Source of the DNA: Sphingomonas trueperi
GTDB lineage: Bacteria; Pseudomonadota; Alphaproteobacteria; Sphingomonadales; Sphingomonadaceae
Length of the DNA stretch: 64,000 nucleotides
Reading direction: 5' to 3'
NCBI RefSeq assembly: GCF_011927635.1
Contig: NZ_JAATJB010000002.1
Location: 62,001 to 126,000 of the forward strand
Shown here: positions 20,360 to 30,037 of the stretch, piece by piece
Layout: every line of letters starts with the position of its first letter
Numbering within the stretch: position 1 is the stretch's first letter
Position numbers and translations under genes: made by a program
Notes under the pieces: generated by a model
The model's input: the letters and a program-made list of their open reading frames with translations, nothing else
Database searches by the model: none
What the model was told of the DNA's origin: nothing

Positions 20360-22132
20360 TTGACCACACCCCAGATCCTGTCCCTCGTCGTGCTCGCCGG
20401 CATGATGCTGCTCTTCATATGGGGCAAGCTCCGCTACGACATGGTGGCCGTGCTGGCGCTGCTCGCGGCGCTGGCAGTGGGCGTGGTGAAGCCCAAGGAG
20501 GCGTTCACCGGGTTCGCCGACGACATCGTCATCATCGTCGCCTCGGCGCTCGTCCTCTCCGCCGCCGTCCAGCGCTCGGGCGTGATCGAGCGCGCGATGC
20601 TGCTGCTCCAGCGACGGGTGACGCGGGTGCGGTCGCAGCTGCTGCTGCTCAGCGCCAGCGTCGGCTTCGCCTCGGCGCTGGTCAAGAACATCGGCGCGCT
20701 GGCGATGATGATGCCGGTCGCCTTCCAGATGGCCAAGCGCTCCAAGGCCTCGCCGGCCACCTTCCTGATGCCGATGTCGTTCGCGTCGCTGCTCGGCGGG
20801 CTGATCACGCTGATCGGCACCTCGCCCAACATCATCGTTAGCCGGGTGCGCGAGGAGATGACCGGCCAGCCCTTCGGCATGTTCGACTATGCGCCGGTGG
20901 GGCTGGGGCTGACGCTGGTCGGCCTCGTGTTCCTGCGCTTCGCCTATCGGCTGATCCCGCGCGACCGCCGCGCCGCGCCGACGCTGGGCGAGGCGATGGA
21001 CATCGAGGACTATGTCACCGAGGCGGCAGTGCCGGAAGGATCGGCCGCGGAAGGCGAGACGGTCGCCGAGTTTCGCGAGCGCCACGATCATGCGGTGGCG
21101 GTGACCACCATCCTGCGCGGCGGCATCCGCAGCACGCCCTTCCCGGACAATCGCCTGCGCGCCGACGACGTGCTGATCCTCGCCGGCGCGCCCGACGATC
21201 TGGAACGCGTGATCGCCACCGATGCGCTGGTGCTGGAGGGGCAGGACCGTGCCCAGCCCGAAGGCAATACCAGCGAAGTCGGGGTGATCGAGGCGGTGAT
21301 CGGCACCGACTCCGCACTGATCGGCCGCACCGCCGGGCGGCTGGGACTGCACGAACGCTTCGGGGTGAACCTTATCGCCGTTTCGCGCCAGGGCGAGCGG
21401 CTGTCTGCCCGGCTGGGCGATATCGAACTGCGCGCGGGCGACGTGATCGTGCTGCAGGGGCCGCTCGACCTTTTGTTCGAGCGGCTGGGCGAGCTCGGCT
21501 GCCTGCCGCTCGCGCAGCGCGAGCTGCGGCTGGGCAGCGCCCGCAAGGGCCTGCTGCCGCTGGCCATCCTCGGCGTGGCGATGGCGGCGACGGCGACCGG
21601 CTATGTCCCTGTGGCGGTCGCGTTCTTCGCCGCGGCGGGGCTAACCATCCTGCTCGGCGCGCTGCCGGTGCGCGAGGCCTATGAGCATATCGAATGGCCG
21701 ATCCTGGTGATGCTGGGCGCGCTGATCCCGGTGAGCGATTCGCTGCGCACCACCGGCGCCAGCAAGATCATCGGCGACAACCTCGGCCATATCGCCGCGA
21801 CGCTGCCGCCCTGGGGCGCGGTCGCGATGATCCTGGCGGCCGCGATGGCGGTGACGCCCTTTCTCAACAACGCCGCGACGGTGCTGGTAATGGCGCCGAT
21901 CGCCGCCACCTTCGCAGGCGAGCTCGGCTACCGGCCCGAGGCGTTCCTGATGGCGACCGCGGTGGGCGCGGGCTGCGACTTCCTCACCCCGATCGGGCAC
22001 CAGTGCAACACGCTGGTGATGGGGCCGGGCGGCTACAGGTTCGGTGACTATGCGCGGCTCGGCGCGCCCTTGTCGTTGCTCGTGCTGCTGATAGGCACGC
22101 CGCTGATCATGGCCGTGTGGCCGATACATTGA
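20360..22132 (+). CDS. SLC13 family permease with two TrkA-C domains
   Basis: This 590-aa inner-membrane carrier of the divalent anion:sodium symporter / CitT type has an N-terminal helix block (residues 1-200), a cytosolic insert with two RCK_C (TrkA-C) domains (about 215-300 and 305-395), and a C-terminal helix block. ALVKNIGALAMMMPVA, LGGLITLIGTSPNIIV and FLNNAATVLVMAPIA are typical repeat signatures of the family. Candidate substrates are sulfate, thiosulfate or dicarboxylates; none is shown. The start is TTG at 20360-20362. Confidence 0.9.
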   Translation: MTTPQILSLVVLAGMMLLFIWGKLRYDMVAVLALLAALAVGVVKPKEAFTGFADDIVIIVASALVLSAAVQRSGVIERAMLLLQRRVTRVRSQLLLLSASVGFASALVKNIGALAMMMPVAFQMAKRSKASPATFLMPMSFASLLGGLITLIGTSPNIIVSRVREEMTGQPFGMFDYAPVGLGLTLVGLVFLRFAYRLIPRDRRAAPTLGEAMDIEDYVTEAAVPEGSAAEGETVAEFRERHDHAVAVTTILRGGIRSTPFPDNRLRADDVLILAGAPDDLERVIATDALVLEGQDRAQPEGNTSEVGVIEAVIGTDSALIGRTAGRLGLHERFGVNLIAVSRQGERLSARLGDIELRAGDVIVLQGPLDLLFERLGELGCLPLAQRELRLGSARKGLLPLAILGVAMAATATGYVPVAVAFFAAAGLTILLGALPVREAYEHIEWPILVMLGALIPVSDSLRTTGASKIIGDNLGHIAATLPPWGAVAMILAAAMAVTPFLNNAATVLVMAPIAATFAGELGYRPEAFLMATAVGAGCDFLTPIGHQCNTLVMGPGGYRFGDYARLGAPLSLLVLLIGTPLIMAVWPIH

Positions 22133-22146
22133 GGGACGAAGTTTCC

Positions 22147-23124
22147 ATGGAACAGATGATTCGCTTCGAGCAGACCGGCGGTCCCGATGTGCTGCAATGG
22201 GTCGAGGTCGACCTTCCCGCGCCCGGCCCCGGCGAGGTGCGGCTGCGGACGCAAGCGGCGGGGCTCAACTTCATCGACGTGTACCACCGCACCGGCGTCT
22301 ATCCGGCGCAGCTGCCTTCGGGCATCGGCGTCGAGGGCGCGGGGGTGATCGAGGCGGTGGGCGAGGGCGTCACCGGCTTCGCGGTCGGCGATCGCGCGGC
22401 GACCTTCGGGCCGGCCCTCGGCGCCTATGCCACGGCGCGTAACCTCAAGGCGGACAGCCTGTTCAAGCTGCCCGACGATATCAGCTGCGAGACCGCTGCC
22501 GCCGTGCTGCTCAAGGGCTGCACGGTCGAGTTCATGGTCGAGCGCGCCGCCAAGGTGCAGCCGGGCTGGACCGTACTGGTGCACAGCGCTGCCGGCGGCG
22601 TCGGGCAGATTGCGGTCGGCTGGCTCAAGGGCATCGGCGCGACGGTGATCGGCACGGTCGGCCACGAAGCCAAGGTGGAGAAGGCGCGCGCGGTCGGCTG
22701 CGACCATGTGCTGCTGTCGCGCGGGCAGGAGGATGTCGCGGCGCGGGTGCGCGAGATCACCGGCGGCGAAGGCGTGCCGGTGGTGCTCGACGGGATCGGC
22801 AAGGCGACCTGGGAAGCCTCGCTGGGATCGGCGGCGCGGCGCGGGCTGATCATCAGCTATGGCAATGCCAGCGGCTCGGTGGAGGGGGTGAAGCTCGCCA
22901 CGCTCAACCAGCATGGCTCGCTGTTCGTCACCCGGCCGAAGCTGTTCGACTATTATGTCGCGCCCGAGGAGCGGCAGGCGGGCGCGGCGCGGTTGTTCGA
23001 GATGCTGGAAAAGGGCGCGGTGAAGCCGGAGATCGGCCAGCGCTTCGCGATCAAGGATGCAGCGGAGGCGCACCGCGCGATCGAAAGCGGGCAGACGACG
23101 GGCTCGACGATCCTGCTGCCGTAA
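22147..23124 (+). CDS. NADPH:quinone oxidoreductase family protein
   Basis: This is a zinc-independent medium-chain dehydrogenase/reductase of the QOR (zeta-crystallin) type that transfers electrons from NADPH to quinones or electrophiles. The 325-aa protein has the N-terminal GLNFIDVYHRTGVYP motif, the nucleotide-binding region VLVHSAAGGVGQIAVGWLK, and no structural zinc cysteines. The ATG at 22147 was chosen; an in-frame ATG three codons later is possible. It follows the SLC13 permease by 14 bases and may be co-transcribed. Confidence 0.92.
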   Translation: MEQMIRFEQTGGPDVLQWVEVDLPAPGPGEVRLRTQAAGLNFIDVYHRTGVYPAQLPSGIGVEGAGVIEAVGEGVTGFAVGDRAATFGPALGAYATARNLKADSLFKLPDDISCETAAAVLLKGCTVEFMVERAAKVQPGWTVLVHSAAGGVGQIAVGWLKGIGATVIGTVGHEAKVEKARAVGCDHVLLSRGQEDVAARVREITGGEGVPVVLDGIGKATWEASLGSAARRGLIISYGNASGSVEGVKLATLNQHGSLFVTRPKLFDYYVAPEERQAGAARLFEMLEKGAVKPEIGQRFAIKDAAEAHRAIESGQTTGSTILLP

Positions 23125-23151
23125 GACGCAGGGCGGAGGGATAAGCCTGCG

Positions 23152-23177
23152 CCCCCCTCCCGCTTGCGGGAGGGGGG
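23152..23177. repeat. Clamp-type hairpin
   Basis: CCCCCCTCCCGC and GCGGGAGGGGGG form a perfect 12-bp stem with a TT loop. It lies between the convergent quinone oxidoreductase and lipoprotein genes, where it could act in transcription termination without a U tract. Confidence 0.65.
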
Positions 23178-23190
23178 CGGGGGAGGGGAG

Positions 23191-23577
23191 CTACTTCCGC
23201 TTGCTCAGCGCCGCGACGCAGCTCGCCTGGTCGAGCGGGCTGCCGTTGCGCTGGCGGGCATCCACCCAGGTCACCGCCGCCGCGCCGCCGCCGCGCTCGG
23301 GCGGGTACAAGTACGCGTCGAGCACGCAGATCGGCCCCACGAACTGCAGCTTGCGGCCCTTGCCCTCGGTCACGTCGAGCCGGGGCTGGCCGAAGCGCGC
23401 GAGCAGCTGCGGGGCGGTGAGCCCGCGGATCGGCGCGAGGTTCGCCGGCTGCTCGGGCACGCGCCCCGGCACCGGCAGCGGCGCCGCCGGCCGCGCCGCC
23501 GGTACCGTTCCCGAACAGGCGGCGAGCAGCAGCGCCGACAAGGGCACCGAGGACTTGGCGAGACGGACAGCGTTCAA
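23191..23577 (-). CDS. Putative lipoprotein, unknown function
   Basis: This is a 128-aa exported protein. I place the start at TTG 23575-23577, preceded by AAGGGA, because it yields a clean lipoprotein signal (MNAVRLAKSSVPLSALLLAAC); an ATG 81 bases upstream gives an implausible charged leader. The mature part has a Pro/Ala-rich linker followed by a domain with PQLLARFGQPRLDVTEGKG and LQFVGPICVLDAYLYP, reminiscent of SmpA/BamE-like folds, and two Cys residues. That resemblance is inference; no function is assigned. Confidence 0.7.
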   Translation of the reverse strand: MNAVRLAKSSVPLSALLLAACSGTVPAARPAAPLPVPGRVPEQPANLAPIRGLTAPQLLARFGQPRLDVTEGKGRKLQFVGPICVLDAYLYPPERGGGAAAVTWVDARQRNGSPLDQASCVAALSKRK

Positions 23578-23650
23578 ACGGTTTTCCCTTGGTTGCACTT
23601 GTATCTGCCTCTCTCTAGGGCGACGCCCACTATCATTGGAGCCCTGAACC

Positions 23651-24649
23651 TTGACCAACCCCAGCTACGACGTGGTCGCGATCGGCAATGCGATCGTCGA
23701 CATCCTCGCCCAGGCCGACGACGCCTTCATCGAATCGATCGGCGTGCCCAAGGGTTCGATGCAGCTGATGTTCTCGCCCGAAGAGGCCGATGCGCTCTAC
23801 GCCAAGATGGGCCCGGGTCGCGAGGTTTCCGGCGGTTCGGCGGCGAACACCGTCGCGGGGATCGCGGCACTCGGCGGCAAGGCGGCGTTCATCGGCCAGG
23901 TGGCCGACGACCAGATCGGCGCGGTGTTCGCGCACGACATCCGCGCCGCCGGCGTCCATTTCGACACCGCGGCGCGCCCCGGCCAGCCGACCTCCGCGCG
24001 CTGCCTGATCTTCGTGACGCCGGACGGCCAGCGCACGATGAACACCTTCCTCGGCGCCTCGCAGTATCTGCCCGCCGCCGCGCTCGACGAGCAGCTGATC
24101 GCGAACGGCGCGATCCTCTATCTCGAAGGCTATCTCTGGGATCCCGAAGAGCCGCGCGCCGCGATGCGCAAGGCGATCGACATCGCCCGCGCCGCCGGCC
24201 GCAAGGTCGCCTTCACCCTGTCCGACGTGTTCTGCATCTCGCGCCACGGCGACGATTTCCGCAAGTTGATCGAGGACGGGCTGATCGACATCCTGTTCGC
24301 CAACGAGGCCGAGTTGCTCGCCTTGTGCGCGCATGAAGATTTCGAAGCGGCGGTGCAGCACATCCATGGCAAGGTGCCGCTACTCGTCGTCACCCGCAGC
24401 GAGAAGGGGGCGATGGCCCTCCAGGGCGACGAGCGGATCGAAGTTCCCGCCGAACCGATCGCGGCGCTGGTCGACACCACCGGCGCGGGCGACATGTTCG
24501 CCGCCGGTTTCCTGCACGGCCAGGCGCAGGGCAAGGGGCTGAAGGAGTCGCTCCAGCTCGGCGCGATCTGCGCGGCGGAGATCATCCAGCATTATGGCGC
24601 GCGTGCCGAGAAGGACCTGAAGGCGCTCGCCGCCGCGAAGATCGGCTGA
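23651..24649 (+). CDS. Adenosine kinase-like PfkB family sugar kinase
   Basis: This is a ribokinase-superfamily kinase of 332 aa. The N-terminal DVVAIGNAIVDILAQ, the substrate-site SGGSAANTVAGIAALGG and the C-terminal PfkB signature DTTGAGDMFAAGFLHG (catalytic Asp in GAGD) are all present. Alphaproteobacterial proteins with this N terminus are usually annotated as adenosine kinase, making AMP from adenosine. The TTG start lies 73 bases from the divergent lipoprotein start. Substrate identity is inferred. Confidence 0.88.
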   Translation: MTNPSYDVVAIGNAIVDILAQADDAFIESIGVPKGSMQLMFSPEEADALYAKMGPGREVSGGSAANTVAGIAALGGKAAFIGQVADDQIGAVFAHDIRAAGVHFDTAARPGQPTSARCLIFVTPDGQRTMNTFLGASQYLPAAALDEQLIANGAILYLEGYLWDPEEPRAAMRKAIDIARAAGRKVAFTLSDVFCISRHGDDFRKLIEDGLIDILFANEAELLALCAHEDFEAAVQHIHGKVPLLVVTRSEKGAMALQGDERIEVPAEPIAALVDTTGAGDMFAAGFLHGQAQGKGLKESLQLGAICAAEIIQHYGARAEKDLKALAAAKIG

Positions 24650-24686
24650 CACGGCGGTTGTGGCGGGGCCGACGCTCCCAGGGAAC

Positions 24687-24780
24687 GTCATCCCGGCGAA
24701 AGCCGGGATCCATTGGGGGCTCCGCCTAGGCTCTTGCTGCTGCCGAGAGGCGACTGGATCCCGGCTTCCGCCGGGATGTC
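24687..24780. repeat. Palindromic dispersed repeat, copy 3 of 7
   Basis: This 94-bp copy has arms GTCATCCCGGCGAAAGCCGG and CCGGCTTCCGCCGGGATGTC. It lies between the convergent sugar kinase and APC permease genes, upstream of a bidirectional terminator. Confidence 0.85.
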
Positions 24781-24827
24781 GATTGCGGAGAGGCATGGGC
24801 CTCGGCCAGTCGTTGCATAACCACCAG

Positions 24828-24877
24828 CCACCAAAGAAGAAGGGCCGGAGGATCGCGCCTCCGGCCCTTTCTTTTTG
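24828..24877. terminator. Bidirectional Rho-independent terminator
   Basis: The stem GGGCCGGAGG / CCTCCGGCCC (24842-24867) is followed on the plus strand by TTTCTTTTT. On the minus strand it is followed by a pyrimidine-rich CTTCTTCTTT run. It lies between the convergent kinase and permease genes and can serve both. Confidence 0.8.
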
Positions 24878-24894
24878 CGCCTGCAAGCCGCGGA

Positions 24895-26448
24895 TCAGGC
24901 GTCCTTGTAGCCCGGCGTGTGGGCGTCGCCGATCGGCGGCACCGGCTGGGGCGGCGCGTCGGCATCGATTTCCGGCACGTCGACCAGCCCGCGGCCGACA
25001 TGGCTGCGCGAGCGGCTGTAGCTGTAATAGACCACCAGGCCGACGACGGCCCAGCCGAAGAACAGCGCGATCGTCGGGCCGGAGAGGCTGACGAACAGAT
25101 AGAGGCAGCCCGCGATCGCGATGGGCGCGGTCACCATGATCGCCGGGGTGCGGAACGGGCGGTGGCGCGTGGGGTCGGTCCGGCGCAGCACCAGCACCGC
25201 GATCGACACTGCGGCGAAGGCGAACAGCGTGCCCGAGTTCGACACGTCCGCCAGCAGGCCGACGGGGAAGAACGCCGCGAACAGCGACACGAAGATGCCG
25301 GTCAGGACGGTGATGACGTGCGGGGTGTGGAACTTCGGGTGCACGCGCGAGAAGAATTCGGGCAGCAGGCCGTCGCGGCTCATCACGAAGAAGATGCGGG
25401 TCTGGCCGAACATCATCATCAGGATGACCGAGGGCAGCGCGATGATCGCCGCGGCGCCCACCAGCCAGCCGAGGAACGGATGGCCGATCGAGCGCAGCGT
25501 CCAGGCCAGCGCTTCCTTCGAGCACACCACTGCCTGCTCGGTGAGCGCCGAACAGGCCTGCGACAGCGCGGGCGTGCCGGGCGAGAGCACTTCGCCGCCC
25601 GGGCCATAGACCGGCTGCGCGCCGACGGTGCCGATCACGCCGGCGGCGACCAGCATGTAGAAGATGGTGCAGATCGCGAGGCTGCCGATCAGGCCGATTG
25701 GCATGTTGCGCTGCGGGTTCTTGGTCTCCTCGGCCGCGGTCGAGACCGCGTCGAAGCCGACATAGGCGAAGAAGATCGAGGCGGCGGCGCCCGAGATGCC
25801 GGCGAAGCCGAGCGGCGCGAACGGGGTGAACTGGCCGGTCTTCAGCACCGGGATCGTCACGATCACGAACATCGCCAGGGCGAGGATCTTGATGCCGACC
25901 AGGATCGCGTTGACCGAGGCGCTTTCCTTGGTGCCCTTGACCAGCAGCGCGGTGACGATCGCGGCGACCGCCATCGCCGGCAGGTTGATCATGCCGCCGT
26001 CGAACGGCCCGCGGATCAGCTGCAGCGGCACGACGATGCCGAAATTGTTCTGGATGAACCCCATCATATAGCCGGACCAGCCGACCGAGACGGCCCCCGC
26101 CGCGATGGCATATTCGAGGATCAGCGCCCAGCCGACCATCCAGGCGACCAGCTCGCCCATCACGGCGTAGCTATAGGTATAGGCGGAGCCCGAGACCGGC
26201 ACCATCGCCGCCATCTCGGCATAGCAGAGCGCCGCGACGGCGCAGACGAAGCCGGCGATGACGAACGAGACCATCATGCCCGGCCCGGCCTTCTGCGCGG
26301 CCTCGGCGGTGAGCACGAAGATGCCGGTGCCGATCACCGCGCCGATGCCGAGCATGGTCAGCTGGAAGGCACCCAGCGAGCGGTGGAGCGATTTCTTTTC
26401 GGCTGTAGCGAGAATGGCATCGAGAGGCTTTACGCGCCCGAATATCAT
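24895..26448 (-). CDS. APC superfamily amino acid permease
   Basis: This 517-aa inner-membrane transporter has about 12 to 14 helices. The first-helix motif LTMLGIGAVIGTGIFVLTA and the PVSGSAYTYSYAVMGELVAW segment are typical of the cationic amino acid transporter (CAT/YhdG) branch of the APC family. A loop near residues 275-315 contains two Cys residues. The C-terminal tail is acidic and proline-rich. Likely substrates are amino acids, perhaps basic or branched; not determinable here. Confidence 0.9.
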   Translation of the reverse strand: MIFGRVKPLDAILATAEKKSLHRSLGAFQLTMLGIGAVIGTGIFVLTAEAAQKAGPGMMVSFVIAGFVCAVAALCYAEMAAMVPVSGSAYTYSYAVMGELVAWMVGWALILEYAIAAGAVSVGWSGYMMGFIQNNFGIVVPLQLIRGPFDGGMINLPAMAVAAIVTALLVKGTKESASVNAILVGIKILALAMFVIVTIPVLKTGQFTPFAPLGFAGISGAAASIFFAYVGFDAVSTAAEETKNPQRNMPIGLIGSLAICTIFYMLVAAGVIGTVGAQPVYGPGGEVLSPGTPALSQACSALTEQAVVCSKEALAWTLRSIGHPFLGWLVGAAAIIALPSVILMMMFGQTRIFFVMSRDGLLPEFFSRVHPKFHTPHVITVLTGIFVSLFAAFFPVGLLADVSNSGTLFAFAAVSIAVLVLRRTDPTRHRPFRTPAIMVTAPIAIAGCLYLFVSLSGPTIALFFGWAVVGLVVYYSYSRSRSHVGRGLVDVPEIDADAPPQPVPPIGDAHTPGYKDA

Positions 26449-26577
26449 TGCGTGATCCCCATATGCGGCGAGCGTAGCGCCGCCCCCAATTGGTAAAGGC
26501 GCGAGCCTAGCCCCAAACGCGGCCCGCGCAATCCCCTACCGCGTGCGGATGTGAAACAATGTTGCGTGCACACGCAA

Positions 26578-26955
26578 TTACCGCGCGAGCATCGGCCCGA
26601 GCGGCTGGCCCGCGAAGATATGGACGTGCAGGTGCGGCACTTCCTGCCCGGCATGGAGGCCGGTATTGGCGAGCAAGCGGTAGCCGGGTTCGACGAACCC
26701 CGCCTCGCGGGCGACCTTGCCGACGGCGCGGATGAACCCGGCGATCTCGGCGTCGGATGCACGGGCCGAGAAATCGTCCCAGCTGACATAGGCGCCCTTG
26801 GGGATCACCAGGATATGGTGCGGCGCCTGGGGCGCGATGTCGTGGAAGGCGAGGGCGTGCTCGTCCTCAAATACCTTCTTCGCCGGAATCTCGCCGCGCA
26901 GGATCTTGGCGAAGATGTTCTGGTCGTCATAGGGCTGGGTCGGGTCGATCGGCAT
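26578..26955 (-). CDS. HIT family protein (HinT-like purine nucleoside phosphoramidase)
   Basis: This 125-aa protein has the histidine triad HLHVHIF near the C terminus and the N-terminal NIFAKILRGEIPAKKVFEDE that defines the HinT branch. It probably hydrolyses adenosine phosphoramidates or acyl-adenylates. The ATG at 26953-26955 (MPIDPTQPY) is the family-like start; the frame continues upstream into the repeat region but is not coding there. hisE lies upstream on the same strand, an order common in alphaproteobacteria. Confidence 0.93.
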   Translation of the reverse strand: MPIDPTQPYDDQNIFAKILRGEIPAKKVFEDEHALAFHDIAPQAPHHILVIPKGAYVSWDDFSARASDAEIAGFIRAVGKVAREAGFVEPGYRLLANTGLHAGQEVPHLHVHIFAGQPLGPMLAR

Positions 26956-26976
26956 TGGTGGCTCCGTGGCTTGAAT

Positions 26977-27137
26977 CCTCCCCGGCACGGGGAGGGGGAC
27001 CGCGCGGCGCAGCCGCGTGGTGGAGGGGCCGCGCCGCGAGGCGCGGTGCCCGATTTCAGCGCAGGATCCCGCCGCGTGCCGCGGCGGCCCCTCCACCATT
27101 CGCTGCGCGAATGGTCCCCCTCCCCGTGCCGGGGAGG
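26977..27137. repeat. Nested palindromic clamp-type repeat between hisE and hinT
   Basis: A 25-bp perfect inverted repeat bounds the element (26977-27001 and 27113-27137; CCTCCCCGGCACGGGGAGGG and its complement). A second perfect 15-bp pair lies inside (27018-27032 and 27084-27098, TGGTGGAGGGGCCGC). The whole 161 bp can fold into one long stem with side hairpins. It separates two same-strand genes. Confidence 0.85.
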
Positions 27138-27155
27138 AATTGGAGGGGAGCAACC

Positions 27156-27470
27156 TCATCCCCGCGCCGCCTTTTCGGCAATCCCGGACACGCCTTCGCG
27201 CCGCACCAGCTCGGCGCGGACATCGTCGAGGCTCAGCCCCATGTCCGCCAGCAGCACGAGCAGGTGGAAGAGCAGGTCCGCCGATTCCTTCACCAACTCC
27301 GCGCGATCGTCCTGGATCGCGGCGATTACCGCTTCGGTGGCTTCCTCGCCCAGCTTCTGCGCGATCTTGGCGCGGCCGCGGGCGGTGAGCTTGGCGACAT
27401 AGCTGGTCGCGGGATCGCCCAGGCGGCGGTCGCGGATGGTCTGTTCGAGCGTGTCGAGAAGGTCGGCCAT
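27156..27470 (-). CDS. hisE: Phosphoribosyl-ATP pyrophosphatase
   Basis: HisE catalyses the second step of histidine synthesis, PR-ATP to PR-AMP plus pyrophosphate. The 104-aa protein has the all-alpha MazG-like fold with the metal-binding helices [13 protein letters not shown] and [16 protein letters not shown]. In this window it is separated from hisF (28544) by two plus-strand genes, so it must have its own promoter or be co-transcribed with hinT only. Confidence 0.96.
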   Translation of the reverse strand: MADLLDTLEQTIRDRRLGDPATSYVAKLTARGRAKIAQKLGEEATEAVIAAIQDDRAELVKESADLLFHLLVLLADMGLSLDDVRAELVRREGVSGIAEKAARG

Positions 27471-27573
27471 GGTCTCCGGCTGCGGGAGCCGTGCGGCGCT
27501 GTCAATCCTGGGGCGCGGGATTGCGGGGCTTCCCCTATGGTAGCTGCGAGCGATTCGCGGGTAGCAGGGCGGA

Positions 27574-27987
27574 ATGACGATGGTGCAGGAACGCGAATCG
27601 ACGACGGTGCCGGGCGGCTCGCGCCTGTCGCGGCCCTTGTGGCTGGGGCTGGGCTTCGTGTTCGTCGCGCTCGGCTTCATCGGCGCGCTGCTGCCGCTGC
27701 TGCCGACGACGATCTTCCTGATCCTCGCCGCCGGCTGCTTCGCCCGCTCCTCGCCGCGGCTGGAGGCGTGGCTGATCGACCATCCGCGATTCGGGCCGAC
27801 GCTGGTCGCGTGGCGCGAACAGGGCGCGATCCCGCGCAAGGGCAAGGCGCTGGCCTGTGCCGGCATGGCGCTCGGCTACGGCCTGTTCGCCTGGGGCGCG
27901 CGGCCGGGGCCCTGGCTGGCGGTCGGGGTGGCGGCGGCGATGCTGGGCTGCGCGTGGTATGTGCTGAGCCGGCCGACGGCTGTTTAG
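27574..27987 (+). CDS. DUF454 (YbaN-like) family membrane protein
   Basis: This 137-aa inner-membrane protein has the family hallmark [30 protein letters not shown] (quoted here only in part, as [20 protein letters not shown]), then an amphipathic segment [18 protein letters not shown], and two further helices. The family is widespread and uncharacterised. The start is ATG 27574, with a second ATG two codons on. It interrupts the hisF-hisE order on the opposite strand. Confidence 0.88.
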   Translation: MTMVQERESTTVPGGSRLSRPLWLGLGFVFVALGFIGALLPLLPTTIFLILAAGCFARSSPRLEAWLIDHPRFGPTLVAWREQGAIPRKGKALACAGMALGYGLFAWGARPGPWLAVGVAAAMLGCAWYVLSRPTAV

Positions 27988-28078
27988 GTCGGCGAATGCG
28001 TGCCTCTCGGCGCTTCGAAGCGGCCGCTCATGCATGGAAGTGGGTAGGAAAGGAGCACTTACTTGATATGGCAGCTAC

Positions 28079-28522
28079 ATGGAAAAGCTGTCCCGCCGCT
28101 CATTTCTGGCTGCCTCGCTCATTGGTGCATATAGCGGCATCATCATGCAATGTGCGTTGGCGTGGTCGGACGAGCCGCAGTTTAAATGGTCTGAAGCGTG
28201 GGCGATTCCGCTTATCGTCGCGGTCTACGGCTTTCTCGCACTGCCGTTCGTAAGCTTGGGATTGCTGCTTTTCGGAGTTCCAGCAGCACGTGCGCTTCAT
28301 GCTCAGCGGGATCAATGGTGGATTGGCTTGGTCGCGGGAGTTGTCGGCGCAGTTGCCGGTAAGCTTGTATTCTACGCCATCGATCACCTCCTCTTTTTTG
28401 GTTACTACAGGCTTTGGGAGGTTGGTCGATCTGATCTGGGTATTCTTTATGGTGTGCCGACAGGACTCTCTTGGTGGTGGTTACAGAGGAGCCGAATGAC
28501 AGCGCTCAAGGGAGGGAACTAG
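28079..28522 (+). CDS. Orphan multipass membrane protein, AT-richer than its surroundings
   Basis: This 147-aa protein has four hydrophobic segments (about residues 10-28, 42-66, 80-102 and 104-118). No conserved domain is recognised. Codon use is visibly less GC-biased than in neighbouring genes (many AT-ending codons such as TTT, GCT, GTT), and the 5' flank 27990-28078 is also AT-richer, suggesting recent acquisition. An upstream in-frame TGA at 28064 fixes the start at ATG 28079 or later. It faces hisF convergently. Confidence 0.65.
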   Translation: MEKLSRRSFLAASLIGAYSGIIMQCALAWSDEPQFKWSEAWAIPLIVAVYGFLALPFVSLGLLLFGVPAARALHAQRDQWWIGLVAGVVGAVAGKLVFYAIDHLLFFGYYRLWEVGRSDLGILYGVPTGLSWWWLQRSRMTALKGGN

Positions 28523-28543
28523 GCTTGCGCTGACAATGATCTT

Positions 28544-29301
<758 letters not shown>

Positions 29302-29305
<4 letters not shown>

Positions 29306-30030
29306 CGCCCCGCCTCGATCGCCTCGGCGAGGTCGAGCCGGCCGTCATAGAGCGCGCGGCCCGAGATCACGCCTTCGATGCCGTCGTCGACATGGGTGCG
29401 CAGCGCATGGATGTCGTGGATGTCGGTGACGCCGCCGCTGGCGATCACCGGGATCGACACGGCGCGGGCGAGCGCCACGGTCGCCTCGACATTGCAGCCC
29501 TTGAGCAGTCCGTCGCGGCCGACATCGGTGAAGAGCAGCGCGGCGACGCCCGCGTCCTCGAAGCGGCGGGCGAGATCGACGACGCTCACGTCCGACACAT
29601 CGGCCCAGCCATGCGTCGCGACCATGCCGTCGCGGGCGTCCACCGCGACGACGATCTGGCCGGGATGCGCGCGGGCGGCTTCGCGGACGAGGTCCGGGTT
29701 CTCCAGCGCGGCGGTGCCGATCACGACGCGGGTCACGCCCATGTCGAGCCAGCGGCTGATCGATTCATGGTTCCGGATGCCGCCGCCGAGCTGCACCTTG
29801 CTCGGCGTCCGGGCGAGGATGTTGGCCACCGCGAGGCCATTGACCGATTCGCCCGCGAACGCGCCGTCGAGGTCGACGACGTGCAGCCACTCGGCGCCGG
29901 CCTCGGCGAACAGCGCTGCCTGGGCGGCGGGGTCGTCGCCATAGACGGTGGCGCGCGCCATGTCGCCTTCGGCCAGGCGGACGACCTGGCCGGCCTTGAG
30001 ATCGATGGCGGGGAAGATGTGCAGGGTCAT
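29302..30030 (-). CDS. hisA: ProFAR isomerase
   Basis: HisA performs the Amadori rearrangement of ProFAR to PRFAR. The 242-aa TIM barrel has [19 protein letters not shown] at the N terminus (catalytic Asp), the second-half catalytic Asp in [12 protein letters not shown], and [13 protein letters not shown]. It starts 7 bases after the hisH stop and overlaps hisF by four bases. Confidence 0.97.
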
Positions 30031-30037
30031 GGGGATC

